A stretch of 64,000 bases of DNA, taken from contig NZ_FTNI01000035.1 of assembly GCF_900156315.1 (NCBI RefSeq), forward strand, positions 33,998-97,997, in the 5' to 3' direction. Of the stretch, positions 33,803 through 42,819 are shown one piece after another; within the stretch, counting starts at the first letter, position 1, and every line of letters starts with the position of its first letter. The notes beneath the pieces are model-generated. The model was not told the DNA's origin and ran no database searches. It saw only the letters and a list, made by a program, of their open reading frames with translations. Source of the DNA: Microbispora rosea (lineage in GTDB: Bacteria; Actinomycetota; Actinomycetes; Streptosporangiales; Streptosporangiaceae). The translations under genes were made by a program, and so were the position numbers.

Positions 33803-33811
33803 GGCGTCGGC

Positions 33812-33867
33812 GGCGGGCCGGTCGCGGCATGGCCCGGCGAGATCGTCGCCGCCGTGACCGGCCCGCC
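33812..33867. terminator. Bidirectional terminator between rnhB and the CU044_5270-type gene
   Basis: GGCGGGCCGGTC and GACCGGCCCGCC form a perfect 12-bp stem around a 32-nt loop between the two convergent stops. Confidence 0.6.
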
Positions 33868-33881
33868 GTCACCTACGGAGG

Positions 33882-35108
33882 TCAGGGCCGGCGGCCGAGG
33901 GCGTCCACCCAGCCGGCGTCCACCAGGGTGACCCGGAGGTAGGGGGCGGACGCGCCGTCCCCAGCCACCTCGTACTGCAGCAGCCTGCCCGAGCCCGGGT
34001 CCACGATGATCCGATACTCGATGGACTCGCCGTGGTCGCCGGGTTCGGTCGCCGCCAGGGCCGCCCCTGTCCGCCCCAGCGAATCGGCACGCTCGCCCAG
34101 CGCGGTCAGGCCCTGCTCACCGGCCAGCACCCGGAACAGCGCGGCCCGCGTGCCCGGCGTGATCGGGGCGTTCAGCAGGTCGACGGCCGTCTGCCACAGG
34201 TAGACCGAGAAGTCCTCGTCCGTGCCGCCGGACGGGCGTGCCCGGTACAGCTCGTGCAGACGCCGCCCGAATGCCTTCTCCCCGGTGGGCAACCGGTCCA
34301 CGTTCCGGATGGTGAGGCTGGGGTTGTCGATCGACAGGACCCGGTCGAGCCGGTCGTCGTCGACGGTCCGGCCCCCCTTGATCAGACGGGGCGATCCCGA
34401 GCTGCGCCACTTCTCCTCGTCCTCCGGCGAGCCGAACGTGATCTTCCCGTCGGACCTGCGGACGTTGCGGTTGACGTCCCCCTTCGCGCGGGCACGCCAG
34501 CTCTCGTCGGTGCTGCCCGAATAGGCGGCGTACGCCAAGTCGCTCGTCTTCTTCAGTTTGCTCACCTGCGCGTCCAGCCACCGGTCGGCGGCCTCCTTCG
34601 AACCGGACGCCGCTCTCCTGTCCCGCTCGGCGGCCAGAGCCTTCAGCTTGGCGACATATGCGTCTTCGTCCACCCGGACCCGGCTGAAGGTGCGCTCGCG
34701 GGTGTACCAGTAGCGGCCGGTGCTCGCCGGAGTCCTCGCCGCGCTCTCGGCGGCGGCCAGCAGCACGCTACGGGCGTCGAGGGCGGCGGGACGGGTGGCG
34801 ACGGTCCGCGAAAGCGCGGCCGAGGGGGCCGGCCCGGGCTGCGGGGCCACGTGGGGAGCGACGATCACTGCTGCGGCGAGCCCGGCGGCCACCAGGCCGC
34901 CACTCAGAAGCAACGGGCGCCGCCTGAACGGTACGGCCGCCTTCGGCGGTGCGGGCGGGGTGCGGAAGGCACGGGCGAGGTCGTCCGCGCGGTGGCGGCT
35001 GTGGGCCGCCTCGGTCAGCTCCTCCAGCCGTGCGGGCTTGAGCTGGGCGAACATACGGTCGGTCATGCGTTCCTCCGGGGAAGTGCTGCGAGGGGGTTCG
35101 GCGGCCAT
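33882..35108 (-). CDS. CU044_5270 family protein (sigma-linked membrane protein)
   Basis: 408-aa protein with a cytosolic N-terminus (MAQL-like MFAQLKPARLEELTE), one transmembrane helix at about residues 65-85 (LLLSGGLVAAGLAAAVIVA) and a large extracytoplasmic domain containing TGRYWYTRE and the C-terminal IEYRIIVDPGSGRLLQYEV. This is the pattern of the actinobacterial CU044_5270 family, found next to ECF sigma genes and probably acting as their regulator; no zinc motif is seen. The ATG overlaps the sigma stop as ATGA and follows GGAGGAG, so translation is coupled. Confidence 0.82.
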   Translation of the reverse strand: MAAEPPRSTSPEERMTDRMFAQLKPARLEELTEAAHSRHRADDLARAFRTPPAPPKAAVPFRRRPLLLSGGLVAAGLAAAVIVAPHVAPQPGPAPSAALSRTVATRPAALDARSVLLAAAESAARTPASTGRYWYTRERTFSRVRVDEDAYVAKLKALAAERDRRAASGSKEAADRWLDAQVSKLKKTSDLAYAAYSGSTDESWRARAKGDVNRNVRRSDGKITFGSPEDEEKWRSSGSPRLIKGGRTVDDDRLDRVLSIDNPSLTIRNVDRLPTGEKAFGRRLHELYRARPSGGTDEDFSVYLWQTAVDLLNAPITPGTRAALFRVLAGEQGLTALGERADSLGRTGAALAATEPGDHGESIEYRIIVDPGSGRLLQYEVAGDGASAPYLRVTLVDAGWVDALGRRP

Positions 35109-35665
35109 CACGTCTCCTCCGCGAACCGCTGCCTGCCGGCGGCGGTCCGCGCCGGTGAGGTGCTCCTGTTCGATTCGGCGCGTAACGCCCGGACCAGTCG
35201 TTTGCGGGCACGATGCAGCCGCACGTTGTAGGTGCGGGTGGAGCAGCCCATGACGGCTGCGGCCTGCTCGGGCGGCAGGCCGTGCCAGCTCGCCAGCGCC
35301 ATCGCCTCCACGTCCTGCTCGGGCAGGGTCGCCAGCGCGGCCAGCGCGGTGTCCCGGTCGACGACATGGTCGGCGATGTCCCAGGCCACGTTGTCGCGCT
35401 CGGTGCCGAGCGCGGCGATGCGGTCCACCAGCGCCTTGCGCCGGCCACGCGAGTCGCGCTGCTTGGCCAGCAGGTTGCGGGCCACGCCGAGCAACCAGGG
35501 CAGCACGGGCTCGGGCAGCTCGGCCAGGCGCCGCCAGGCGACCAGGAAGGTCTCGCTGCACACGTCCTCGGCGACGCTGTGGTCGGCGCGCAGCAGTGCG
35601 TATCCCAGCACCGCCCGGTAATGCCGGTCGTAGAGGTTCGTGAAGCGTTCTTCGGAATCGTTCAC
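35108..35665 (-). CDS. ECF-type RNA polymerase sigma factor
   Basis: Sigma-70 family ECF factor, 185 aa. Region 2 is RFTNLYDRHYRAVLGYALL with DVCSETFLVAWRRL and WLLGVARNLLAKQRD. Region 4 is LPEQDVEAMALASWHGLPPE with STRTYNVRLHRARKRLVRAL. The GTG at 35665 gives the normal N-terminus (VNDSEERF); residues upstream in the frame are not conserved. It overlaps the membrane partner by ATGA. It is probably autoregulated, but its -35/-10 could not be recognised with confidence. The upstream region contains a 9-bp hairpin. Confidence 0.9.
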   Translation of the reverse strand: MNDSEERFTNLYDRHYRAVLGYALLRADHSVAEDVCSETFLVAWRRLAELPEPVLPWLLGVARNLLAKQRDSRGRRKALVDRIAALGTERDNVAWDIADHVVDRDTALAALATLPEQDVEAMALASWHGLPPEQAAAVMGCSTRTYNVRLHRARKRLVRALRAESNRSTSPARTAAGRQRFAEET

Positions 35666-35991
35666 GCCAAGTAGTCCTCGCAGAAGCCCCAGGATTACCA
35701 CCGAACCCGAAAAGCCGAACCCCGAAGGGGGTTCGGCAGCGCGAGACGTCGACAAGCCGGCGCCCCGCCGGACATCCGCACGGCGGGGCGGTGGAGCGGC
35801 GGGCGATCAGCTCCATGGGGCCGCCGGGCACCTCGGTTACGCCGTCATCCGACGTGAGGCTGCCGAGCGGTTCGACGACACCCCTGCGGCCGAGTTCGGC
35901 ATGGGGCGGGCGGATCGTGGCGGGCGGATCGTGGCGAGCGGGCGCGCGAGACGACCGGCCTCACCGGACAGCGCGGGAGTTCCCCGGCCTC
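35666..35991. other. 326-bp intergenic region between sigma gene and panD
   Basis: No gene is supported here. A hairpin CCGAACCCC-GAAG-GGGGTTCGG lies at 35715-35736, followed on the minus strand by CTTTTC. It could be a terminator for minus-strand transcripts from panD or a leader structure of the sigma gene. A direct repeat of GGCGGATCGTGGCG occurs around 35905-35935. Confidence 0.5.
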
Positions 35992-36405
35992 CTACGCGAC
36001 GTGGTCGCCGGGGGTCAGGCCCATGCCGTCGGGCACGGCGGCGGGGTCGGAGCCCACGTGCAGCGGCTTGTTGTCCTTGTCGACGAAGACGACGCGGGGC
36101 TTGAGCGCCTTGACCTCCTCCTCGGCGACCAGCGCGTACGCGATGATGATCACAAGGTCGCCGACCGAGATGAGGCGGGCGGCGGCGCCGTTGATTCCGA
36201 TGACGCCGGAGCCGGCCGGGCCCTCGATCACGTAGGTGGACAGGCGGTTGCCGTTGTCGATGTCGACGATGTCGACCTTCTCACCCTCGACGAGGTCGGC
36301 CTCGGCCATCAGGTCCGCGTCGATGGTCACCGAGCCGACGTAGTGCAGATCGGCCTGCGTGACGGTCGCGCGGTGGATCTTCGACTTCATCAGCGTGCGG
36401 AACAT
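35992..36405 (-). CDS. panD: Aspartate 1-decarboxylase
   Basis: Makes beta-alanine from L-aspartate for pantothenate and CoA synthesis. The 137-aa proenzyme is full length. Self-cleavage at the Gly-Ser bond in LHYVGSVTIDADLM would give the pyruvoyl group on Ser25. VDIDNGNRLSTYVI and GEVI-like GSGVIGINGAAARL are further family blocks, and IIAYALVAEEEVK closes the fold. It stands alone, with no panC or panB beside it. It lies downstream of the sarcosine oxidase operon on the same strand with an 87-bp gap, so it may have its own promoter. Confidence 0.96.
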   Translation of the reverse strand: MFRTLMKSKIHRATVTQADLHYVGSVTIDADLMAEADLVEGEKVDIVDIDNGNRLSTYVIEGPAGSGVIGINGAAARLISVGDLVIIIAYALVAEEEVKALKPRVVFVDKDNKPLHVGSDPAAVPDGMGLTPGDHVA

Positions 36406-36492
36406 GGTCTCCCACCGGGGTGCGGACTGCCCTCCTTACGAGCGCCCTCGATGCTATGTCACACGCCTGACCGGCAGGACCGCGGCCCGGCG

Positions 36493-37116
36493 TCAGGCCG
36501 GGTCGGCCTCCCCGGCCGGGGACGTGACGTACTCGACGGACGCGTCGAGCAGCCACTCCGCGACGTACGCGGCGAAGGACGAGCGGACCAGCAGGCGGAA
36601 ACCGTCCTCACCGGCGACCAGGACGACTCCCGCCCTGGCCAGCGTGGTCTGGGCGACCCGCCCCGGGCCGAACACCCGGGGGTGCAGGTCCAGCACGCAG
36701 CCGTGGGCCAGCACGTCCCGCGCCCGCTCCCCGGCGACCACCAGGGCGGTGCGCTGGGCCGACACGTCGACGACCGAGACGTGCTCGCCGGCCGCCGCCT
36801 CGGCAAGCCGCTCCACAAGCCCCGGAGCGGCGCCATCGGGACCGACCACCAGCCACTCGTCGGGCCCGAGCCACAGGACCTCCAGGTCGCCGCCGCCCGC
36901 CGCGGTGCCGGGCTCCATCGGCAGCGGCACCCCCATCGCCGTCCCGATGCGCTCCGCCGCCGGGCTCTTGGGGTCCACCCGGAGGTTGATCTGGGACAGG
37001 AAGGGGATCTCGGCCAGGCGCAGGCCGCCGCCCGCGCTCGCCGCCTCGAACCTGGCCGCGAACGCCGCGGCCGGACTCCTGCGCTCAGCCATCGACACAG
37101 CCGCCGGCTCAACCAT
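36493..37116 (-). CDS. soxG: Sarcosine oxidase gamma subunit
   Basis: Smallest flavin-independent fold subunit of heterotetrameric sarcosine oxidase, 207 aa. Recognised by the LGPDEWLVVGP motif, SVVDVSAQRTALVVAG and the C-terminal FRLLVRSSFAAYVAEWLLDA. The fold resembles a GcvT-like folate-binding domain. It is last in the DMGO-glyA-soxBDAG operon. The start overlaps the soxA stop (ATGGTTGA), indicating translational coupling and equimolar production with the other subunits. Confidence 0.92.
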   Translation of the reverse strand: MVEPAAVSMAERRSPAAAFAARFEAASAGGGLRLAEIPFLSQINLRVDPKSPAAERIGTAMGVPLPMEPGTAAGGGDLEVLWLGPDEWLVVGPDGAAPGLVERLAEAAAGEHVSVVDVSAQRTALVVAGERARDVLAHGCVLDLHPRVFGPGRVAQTTLARAGVVLVAGEDGFRLLVRSSFAAYVAEWLLDASVEYVTSPAGEADPA

Positions 37117-39991
37117 CGCGGCGCGCTCCTTCCGGGTCGTACAGGACGTGCGAAGTCACGGTGACGGGCACCAGGTCCGCCCCGACCGGCGCGTACAGCC
37201 GCTCGCCGATCCGCTCGCGTCCGCCACTCACCAGCGCGAGCGCGAACGTACGGCCCAGCGCGGCGCTGCGGTAGCTGGAGGTGACGAAGCCGAGCGTCGG
37301 GACCGGCGGCTCGGGCAGCGCCGAGGTGTCCACGAGGTGGGCGCCCTCGGGCAGCAGCACGCCGGGGTCCTCGGGCAGCAGGCCGACCAGGTGCTTGCGG
37401 TCGGGCCGGGAGGTGTCCGCCCGGGCGAAGGACCGCTTGCCGACGAAGTCGGCCTTCTTCTTCGAGACGATCCACTCCATGCCGAGGTCCTGGGGGGTGA
37501 CCGTGCCGTCGGTGTCCTGACCGACGATCGGGAACCCCTTCTCGGCACGCAGCACGTGCATGGTCTCGGTGCCGTACGGCGTGACCTCGCCGGACGCCAT
37601 GACCGCCTCCCACAGGGCGAGCCCGTACCAGGAGGACACGTTGATCTCGTAGGCCAGCTCGCCAGAGAAGCTGATCCGGCAGACCCGCGCCTCGATCCCG
37701 GCGACCTCGGCGTCCCGCCACGTCATGAAGGGGAAGCTGTCGTTGTCCACCGCCAGACCCGGCGCGAGCCGCGCCAGCACCTCGCGGGAGCGCGGCCCGA
37801 CGAGCGCGACGGTCGCCCACTGCTCGGTGACCGACGTGCAGTGGACCCGCAGGTCCGGCCACTCGGTCTGCAGCCACTCCTCCATCCAGTCGAGCACCGC
37901 GGCCGCGTTGCCGGTCGTCGTGGTGACGAGGAAGCGGTCGTCCGCCAGCCGGATGACGGTGCCGTCGTCGAAGACCATGCCGTCGGGGCGGCACATCACG
38001 CCGTAGCGGATGGAGCCGACCTTGAGCGTGCTCATCATGTTCGTGTAGAGCCGGTCGAGGAGCACCGCCGCGTCGGGGCCGACCACGTCGATCTTCCCGA
38101 GCGTGGAGGCGTCCATCGCGGCCACGTCCTCGCGGGCCGCCCGGCACTCGCGCAGCACGGCGGCCTCCATGTCCTCACCCGGGCCCTCGCCCTGCTGCGG
38201 GTAGTACCAGGGCCGCTTCCACTGGCCGACGTTCTCGAACAGCGCTCCGCGCGCCACGTGCCACTCGTGCAGCGCGGTGACGCGCACCGGGTCGTGCAGC
38301 GGCCCCCGGTCGCGGCCCGCCAGCGCGGCGAACGACACCGGCGTGTACGGCGCGCGGAACGTCGTGGTCCCCAGCTCGGCGACGTCGACGCCGAGCGCGT
38401 GCGCCACGACACCGCCGGTCAGCAGCCCGGACGTCTTGCCCTGGTCGTGCGCCGTGCCCGCCGTGGTGTAGCGCTTGACATGCTCGACCGAGCTCAGGCC
38501 CGCGCCCGTCGCGCGCAGCACCTCCGCCACGGTGACGTCCCGCTGCAGGTCCACGAAGTGCGTGCCGTAGTCGCCGCTCTCCACGAGCCACACATGCTCG
38601 GCGGGTGCGGCGGCGGGCTCCTCCTCGGCGGCAGGGACGTCGATCTCGGGCGGCGCGGTGAGACCGGCCCCGGCGAGCGCGCGGCGGCCCGCCTCGGCGC
38701 CGTCCTCCAGGCATTCCCGCAGCGTGCGGACGCCCCGGGCGAACCCGGCGGCCTCCACCGCCTGGCGCGTCTCGCCGGGCGTGAACGCGCCCAGCTCCTC
38801 GTCGTAGCGCAGCGTGCCCCCGGCCTGGCTGAACAGGTGCACCACCGGCGTCCAGCCGCCGGACACGAGCAGCAGGTCGGCGGGGATCTCCCGGGCCTGG
38901 CCACCCGAGCCCTGTGCTTCCGGGCGCGGAGCGACCTCGACCGAGGAGACCTCGCCCTCCCCCTTCACGGCGGTGACCACGTGGCCGGTCAGGACCTCGA
39001 TGCCGCGCTCGGCGCAGCGCGCCACCCAGGTCTCGCCGGGGGCGTGCCGTACGTCGGCGATCGCGGCGATCTCGACACCGGCGCGGGCGAGGTCGAGCGC
39101 CGCGGCGTACGCGCTGTCGTTGGTGGTGAACACCACCGCTCGCGAGCCGGGCAGGACGCGGTAGTGGTTCGCGTAGGTGCGGGCCGCGCCCGCCAGCATC
39201 ACGCCGGGCAGGTCGTTCCCGGCGAAGGCGACGAACCGCTCATGGCCGCCGGTCGCCAGCACCACGCGCCTGGCCCGGATGCGCCACACGCGCTCGCGCG
39301 CCACGTCGGCGGGCGCCTGGGCGCCCAGGTGGTTCGTCCGGCGCTCCACCGCGATGACGTAGTTGTCGTCGTAGTGACCGAGGACCGTGGTGCGGCGCAG
39401 CACGCGCACCTCCGGCAGGGCGGCCAGCGCGGCCGCCTCCCCGGCCGCCCACTCGCGACCGGGCGCGCCGTCGAGCGTCTCGGCCGTGCCGAGCAGGCTG
39501 CCGCCCGGCTCGGGCCGCTCGTCGGCGAGGATCACCCGGGCGCCGGCCCGCGCGGCCACGCCCGCGGCGGCGATGCCGGCCGGTCCCGCGCCGACCACGA
39601 GCACGTCGCAGTGCGCGTGCACGGCGTCGTAGCGCGCCGGGTCGGGGCGGTCGGCCAGCCTGCCCTGTCCCGGCAGGCCCGTGGCGACCAGGCCGTCGTA
39701 CAGCTCGACCGTCGTGGCCGTGAGCATGGGCTCGGGGAAGGGCTCCTCGATCTGGACGAGCGCGTTGGGCTCCTCGCTGCCCGCCGCGTACACGCCGCGC
39801 GGGCGGCCGAGCTTGATGCTGCTCGCCACCGCGCGCACGCCGTTGGCGAGCAGCGCCGAGGCCAGCGTGTCGCCCTCCAGGCCCGCGTACTCCCGGCCGT
39901 CGAACCGGAAGCGCAGCGTCTTTCCCGTCGCCCCCTCACGCCGATACGGCTGTACGGCGGCCCCGCCGGTTCGCTCGCTACGCTCGCTCAT
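37109..39991 (-). CDS. soxA: Sarcosine oxidase alpha subunit
   Basis: Large subunit of heterotetrameric sarcosine oxidase, 960 aa, the normal length. It binds NAD+ and tetrahydrofolate and converts the methyl group released from sarcosine to 5,10-methylene-THF. An N-terminal ferredoxin-like half (FRFDGREYAGLEGDTLASAL) precedes a dinucleotide fold (CDVLVVGAGPAGIAAAGVAA). The C-terminal 400 residues are a GcvT-like folate domain (GDVAAMDASTLGKIDVVGPD). The ATG at 39991 overlaps the soxD stop as ATGA. Confidence 0.95.
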   Translation of the reverse strand: MSERSERTGGAAVQPYRREGATGKTLRFRFDGREYAGLEGDTLASALLANGVRAVASSIKLGRPRGVYAAGSEEPNALVQIEEPFPEPMLTATTVELYDGLVATGLPGQGRLADRPDPARYDAVHAHCDVLVVGAGPAGIAAAGVAARAGARVILADERPEPGGSLLGTAETLDGAPGREWAAGEAAALAALPEVRVLRRTTVLGHYDDNYVIAVERRTNHLGAQAPADVARERVWRIRARRVVLATGGHERFVAFAGNDLPGVMLAGAARTYANHYRVLPGSRAVVFTTNDSAYAAALDLARAGVEIAAIADVRHAPGETWVARCAERGIEVLTGHVVTAVKGEGEVSSVEVAPRPEAQGSGGQAREIPADLLLVSGGWTPVVHLFSQAGGTLRYDEELGAFTPGETRQAVEAAGFARGVRTLRECLEDGAEAGRRALAGAGLTAPPEIDVPAAEEEPAAAPAEHVWLVESGDYGTHFVDLQRDVTVAEVLRATGAGLSSVEHVKRYTTAGTAHDQGKTSGLLTGGVVAHALGVDVAELGTTTFRAPYTPVSFAALAGRDRGPLHDPVRVTALHEWHVARGALFENVGQWKRPWYYPQQGEGPGEDMEAAVLRECRAAREDVAAMDASTLGKIDVVGPDAAVLLDRLYTNMMSTLKVGSIRYGVMCRPDGMVFDDGTVIRLADDRFLVTTTTGNAAAVLDWMEEWLQTEWPDLRVHCTSVTEQWATVALVGPRSREVLARLAPGLAVDNDSFPFMTWRDAEVAGIEARVCRISFSGELAYEINVSSWYGLALWEAVMASGEVTPYGTETMHVLRAEKGFPIVGQDTDGTVTPQDLGMEWIVSKKKADFVGKRSFARADTSRPDRKHLVGLLPEDPGVLLPEGAHLVDTSALPEPPVPTLGFVTSSYRSAALGRTFALALVSGGRERIGERLYAPVGADLVPVTVTSHVLYDPEGARRDG

Positions 39992-40266
39992 GCGATCACC
40001 GGCCGCGGCTCGCCCGCGCGATACACGGCGTGGATCTCGTTGGTGGCGGTGTCCCGTACGGCGTTGAACCAGCGGCGGCATCCGGCGGTGTGGCTCCACC
40101 GCTCCGCGAACAGTCCCTTGGGGTTGTCGCGGAAGAACAGGTAGCGGGCCCACTCCTCGTCGGACAGGGCGGCCGGGTCCTCCGGATAGGCGACGTGGGC
40201 CTGCCCCCCGTAGTGGAACTCGGCCTCGTCCCGCGGCCCGCACCACGGGCAGGGAATCAGCAGCAT
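39988..40266 (-). CDS. soxD: Sarcosine oxidase delta subunit
   Basis: 92-aa zinc-binding subunit of heterotetrameric sarcosine oxidase. The start MLLIPCPWCGPRDEAEF supplies the Cys-x2-Cys pair. Later WSHTAGCRRWFNAVRDTATN supplies His and Cys, completing the zinc site known for this subunit. It sits between soxB and soxA, overlapping soxA by ATGA, the conventional sox order. Confidence 0.95.
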   Translation of the reverse strand: MLLIPCPWCGPRDEAEFHYGGQAHVAYPEDPAALSDEEWARYLFFRDNPKGLFAERWSHTAGCRRWFNAVRDTATNEIHAVYRAGEPRPVIA

Positions 40267-40283
40267 TCTGTCTGTCTCCGGTG

Positions 40284-41531
40284 TTAATGCGCGACGGCGG
40301 CGGCGCCGTGCTCGTCGACGAGCTTGCCGGTGGTGAACCGGTCGAGCGAGAAGGGGGCGTTGAGCGGGTGGGGCTCGCCGGTGGCCACGGTGTGGGCGTA
40401 GCACCAGCCGACGCCCGGGGTGGCCTTGAACCCTCCGGTGCCCCAGCCGCAGTTGACGTACAGGTCCTCGACGGGGGTGAGGCCGACGACGGGCGAGGCG
40501 TCGGGGGTCACGTCCACCACGCCGCCCCAGGTCCGCAGCACGTGCGCCCGGGCGAAGACCGGGAACAGCTCCAGCGCGGCCGACATCTGCCGCTCGATGA
40601 TGTGGAACGCGCCGCGCTGACGGTAGGAGTTGGCCGCGTCGATGCCCGCCCCCATGACCAGCTCGCCCTTGTGCGCCTGGCTCACGTAGACGTGGACCGC
40701 GTTCGACATGACGACGGTGGGGTGCACCGGTTCGAGCAGCTCCGACACCAGCGCCTGCAGCGGGTGGCTCTGCAGCGGCAGCGACACCCCGGCGTATCCG
40801 GCGACGACCGAGGAGTGCCCTGCGGCGGCGAGCGCGACCTTCCCTGCCGCGATCGGGCCGCGGGTGGTCTGGACGCCGGTCACCCGGCCGTCGCGCACGT
40901 CGAGGCCGGTCACCTCGCAGTGCTCGATCATGTCGACCCCGAGGTCGGCCGCCGCCTTCGCGTAGCCCCATGCCACGTAGTCGTGCTTGGCGATGCCGGC
41001 CCTGGGCTGGTAGGTGCCGCCGAGCACCGGATAGCGCACGCCGGGCGAGATGTCGACGATCGGGCAGACCTCCTTGACCTGCTCCGGCGTCAGCCACTCG
41101 GCGTCCACGCCGTTGAGCCGGTTGGCGTTGACCCGGCGCACGCTGTCACGCACGTCCTGCAGGCTGTGCGCCAGGTTGAGCACGCCGCGCTGGCTGAACA
41201 GCAGGGGGTAGCCGAGGTCCTCCTCCAGCCCCTCCCACAGCTTCAGCGCGTGCTCGTAGATGCCCGCGCTCTCGTCCCACAGGTAGTTGGACCGGATGAT
41301 GGTGGTGTTGCGGGCCATGTTGCCGCCCGCGAGCCAGCCGCGCTCCAGCACGGCGACGTTCGTGATGCCGTGGTTCTTGGCCAGGTAGTAGGCCGTGGCC
41401 AGGCCGTGCCCGCCGCCGCCGACGATCACCACGTCGTACGCGCGCTTGGGCTCGGCCGAGCGCCACAGCCGGTCGGGGTGGTCGGGCAGGTCCGCGCCCG
41501 GCGTCCTGCGCCCTTGAGTTTCGGGGCTCAC
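40284..41531 (-). CDS. soxB: Sarcosine oxidase beta subunit
   Basis: Catalytic flavoprotein subunit, 415 aa, oxidising sarcosine to glycine. The FAD-binding dinucleotide fold is YDVVIVGGGGHGLATAYYLA. RNTTIIRSNYLWDESAGIYE and the C-terminal GLTPVEDLYVNCGWGTGGFK are characteristic blocks. In characterised homologues this subunit carries noncovalent FAD and covalent FMN; the FMN His was not assigned here. The GTG start overlaps the glyA stop as GTGA, so it is coupled to glyA, which handles the glycine and methylene-THF made by the complex. Confidence 0.95.
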   Translation of the reverse strand: MSPETQGRRTPGADLPDHPDRLWRSAEPKRAYDVVIVGGGGHGLATAYYLAKNHGITNVAVLERGWLAGGNMARNTTIIRSNYLWDESAGIYEHALKLWEGLEEDLGYPLLFSQRGVLNLAHSLQDVRDSVRRVNANRLNGVDAEWLTPEQVKEVCPIVDISPGVRYPVLGGTYQPRAGIAKHDYVAWGYAKAAADLGVDMIEHCEVTGLDVRDGRVTGVQTTRGPIAAGKVALAAAGHSSVVAGYAGVSLPLQSHPLQALVSELLEPVHPTVVMSNAVHVYVSQAHKGELVMGAGIDAANSYRQRGAFHIIERQMSAALELFPVFARAHVLRTWGGVVDVTPDASPVVGLTPVEDLYVNCGWGTGGFKATPGVGWCYAHTVATGEPHPLNAPFSLDRFTTGKLVDEHGAAAVAH

Positions 41532-42808
41532 TGGGCCGCTCCGTTCAGGCCGGGGTAGAGCGGGTGCTTGGCGGCGAGGGCCTCGACCCGGGCGCGCAGC
41601 GCCGTCAGGTCCGCGCCGGGACGCAGCACCTGGGCGATCACGTCGGAGACCTCCTCGAACTCGGGACGGGCGAACCCCCGGGTGGCCAGGGCCGGAGTGC
41701 CGATCCGCAGCCCGGAGGTGACCATCGGGGGCCGGGGGTCGAACGGCACCGCGTTGCGGTTGACCGTGATCCCGGCCTCGTGGAGCCGGTCCTCGGCCTG
41801 GCGGCCGTCCAGCTCCGATGCGCGCAGGTCGACCAGCACCAGGTGGACGTCCGTCCCGCCGGACAGCACCCGTACGCCCGTCTCGGCGGCGTCGGGGGCG
41901 AGCAGCCGGTCGGCGAGGATCCGCGCGCCCTCCAGCGTGCGGCGCTGCCGGTCGCGGAACCAGTCGCCCGCCGCGATCTTGAACGCGACGGCCTTGGCCG
42001 CGATGACGTGTTCAAGCGGACCGCCCTGCTGGCCCGGGAACACCGACGAGTTGATCTTCTTCGCGAGGTCCTCGGTGGACAGGATCACCCCGCCCCTGGG
42101 CCCGCCGAGCGTCTTGTGCGTGGTCGTGGTGACGACGTGCGCGTGCGGCACCGGCGACGGGTGCAGCCCCGCCGCGACCAGCCCGGCGAAGTGCGCCATG
42201 TCCACCATCAGGTACGCCCCGACCTCGTCGGCGATGCGCCGGAAGGCGGCGAAGTCGAGGTGGCGCGGGTAGGCCGACCAGCCCGCGATGATCAGCTTGG
42301 GCCGGTGCTCGCGGGCGAGCCGCCCGACCTCGTCCATGTCCACGAGGCTGTCGCTCTCGCGCACGTGGTAGGCCACGACGTTGTAGAGGCGGCCGGAGAA
42401 GTTGATCCGCATGCCGTGGGTGAGGTGGCCGCCGTGCGCGAGGTCGAGACCGAGGATCGTGTCGCCCGGCTCCAGCAGCGCGGACATGGCCGCGGCGTTG
42501 GCCTGCGCCCCCGAGTGGGGCTGCACGTTCGCCGCCTCCGCGCCGAACAGCGCCCTCACCCGGTCGATCGCCAGCCGCTCGATCACGTCGACGTGCTCGC
42601 AGCCGCCGTAGTAGCGCCTGCCCGGGTAGCCCTCGGCGTACTTGTTGGTGAGCACCGAGCCCTGCGCCTGCATCACCGAGACGGGCGCGAAGTTCTCCGA
42701 GGCGATCATCTCCAGCGTGGTTCGCTGGCGGCGCGTCTCCTCGCCGATCGCCGCCGCGACCTCCGGATCGGCCTCGGCGAGCGGCGCGTCCATCACCGAA
42801 TCGTTCAC
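41528..42808 (-). CDS. glyA: Serine hydroxymethyltransferase
   Basis: PLP enzyme interconverting glycine plus 5,10-methylene-THF and serine plus THF. The 426-aa sequence has EMIASENFAPVSVMQAQGS, NKYAEGYPGRRYYGG, the PLP-lysine motif TTTTHKTLGGPRGG and SGLRIGTPALATRGF. Inside a demethylation operon it would consume the glycine and methylene-THF made by sarcosine oxidation, giving serine. A second housekeeping glyA is expected elsewhere. The GTG at 42808 is preceded by GAGG; an ATG at 42793 is an alternative. Confidence 0.96.
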   Translation of the reverse strand: MNDSVMDAPLAEADPEVAAAIGEETRRQRTTLEMIASENFAPVSVMQAQGSVLTNKYAEGYPGRRYYGGCEHVDVIERLAIDRVRALFGAEAANVQPHSGAQANAAAMSALLEPGDTILGLDLAHGGHLTHGMRINFSGRLYNVVAYHVRESDSLVDMDEVGRLAREHRPKLIIAGWSAYPRHLDFAAFRRIADEVGAYLMVDMAHFAGLVAAGLHPSPVPHAHVVTTTTHKTLGGPRGGVILSTEDLAKKINSSVFPGQQGGPLEHVIAAKAVAFKIAAGDWFRDRQRRTLEGARILADRLLAPDAAETGVRVLSGGTDVHLVLVDLRASELDGRQAEDRLHEAGITVNRNAVPFDPRPPMVTSGLRIGTPALATRGFARPEFEEVSDVIAQVLRPGADLTALRARVEALAAKHPLYPGLNGAAQ

Positions 42809-42819
42809 TTCAGTCCTCA

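Noticed and set aside
36359..40144. 1,261-codon plus-strand frame opposite the sarcosine oxidase genes
   Set aside because: It is a GC-rich shadow of panD-soxG-soxA; composition is Arg/Ala/Gly-rich with no recognisable domain, while the minus strand encodes clear families.
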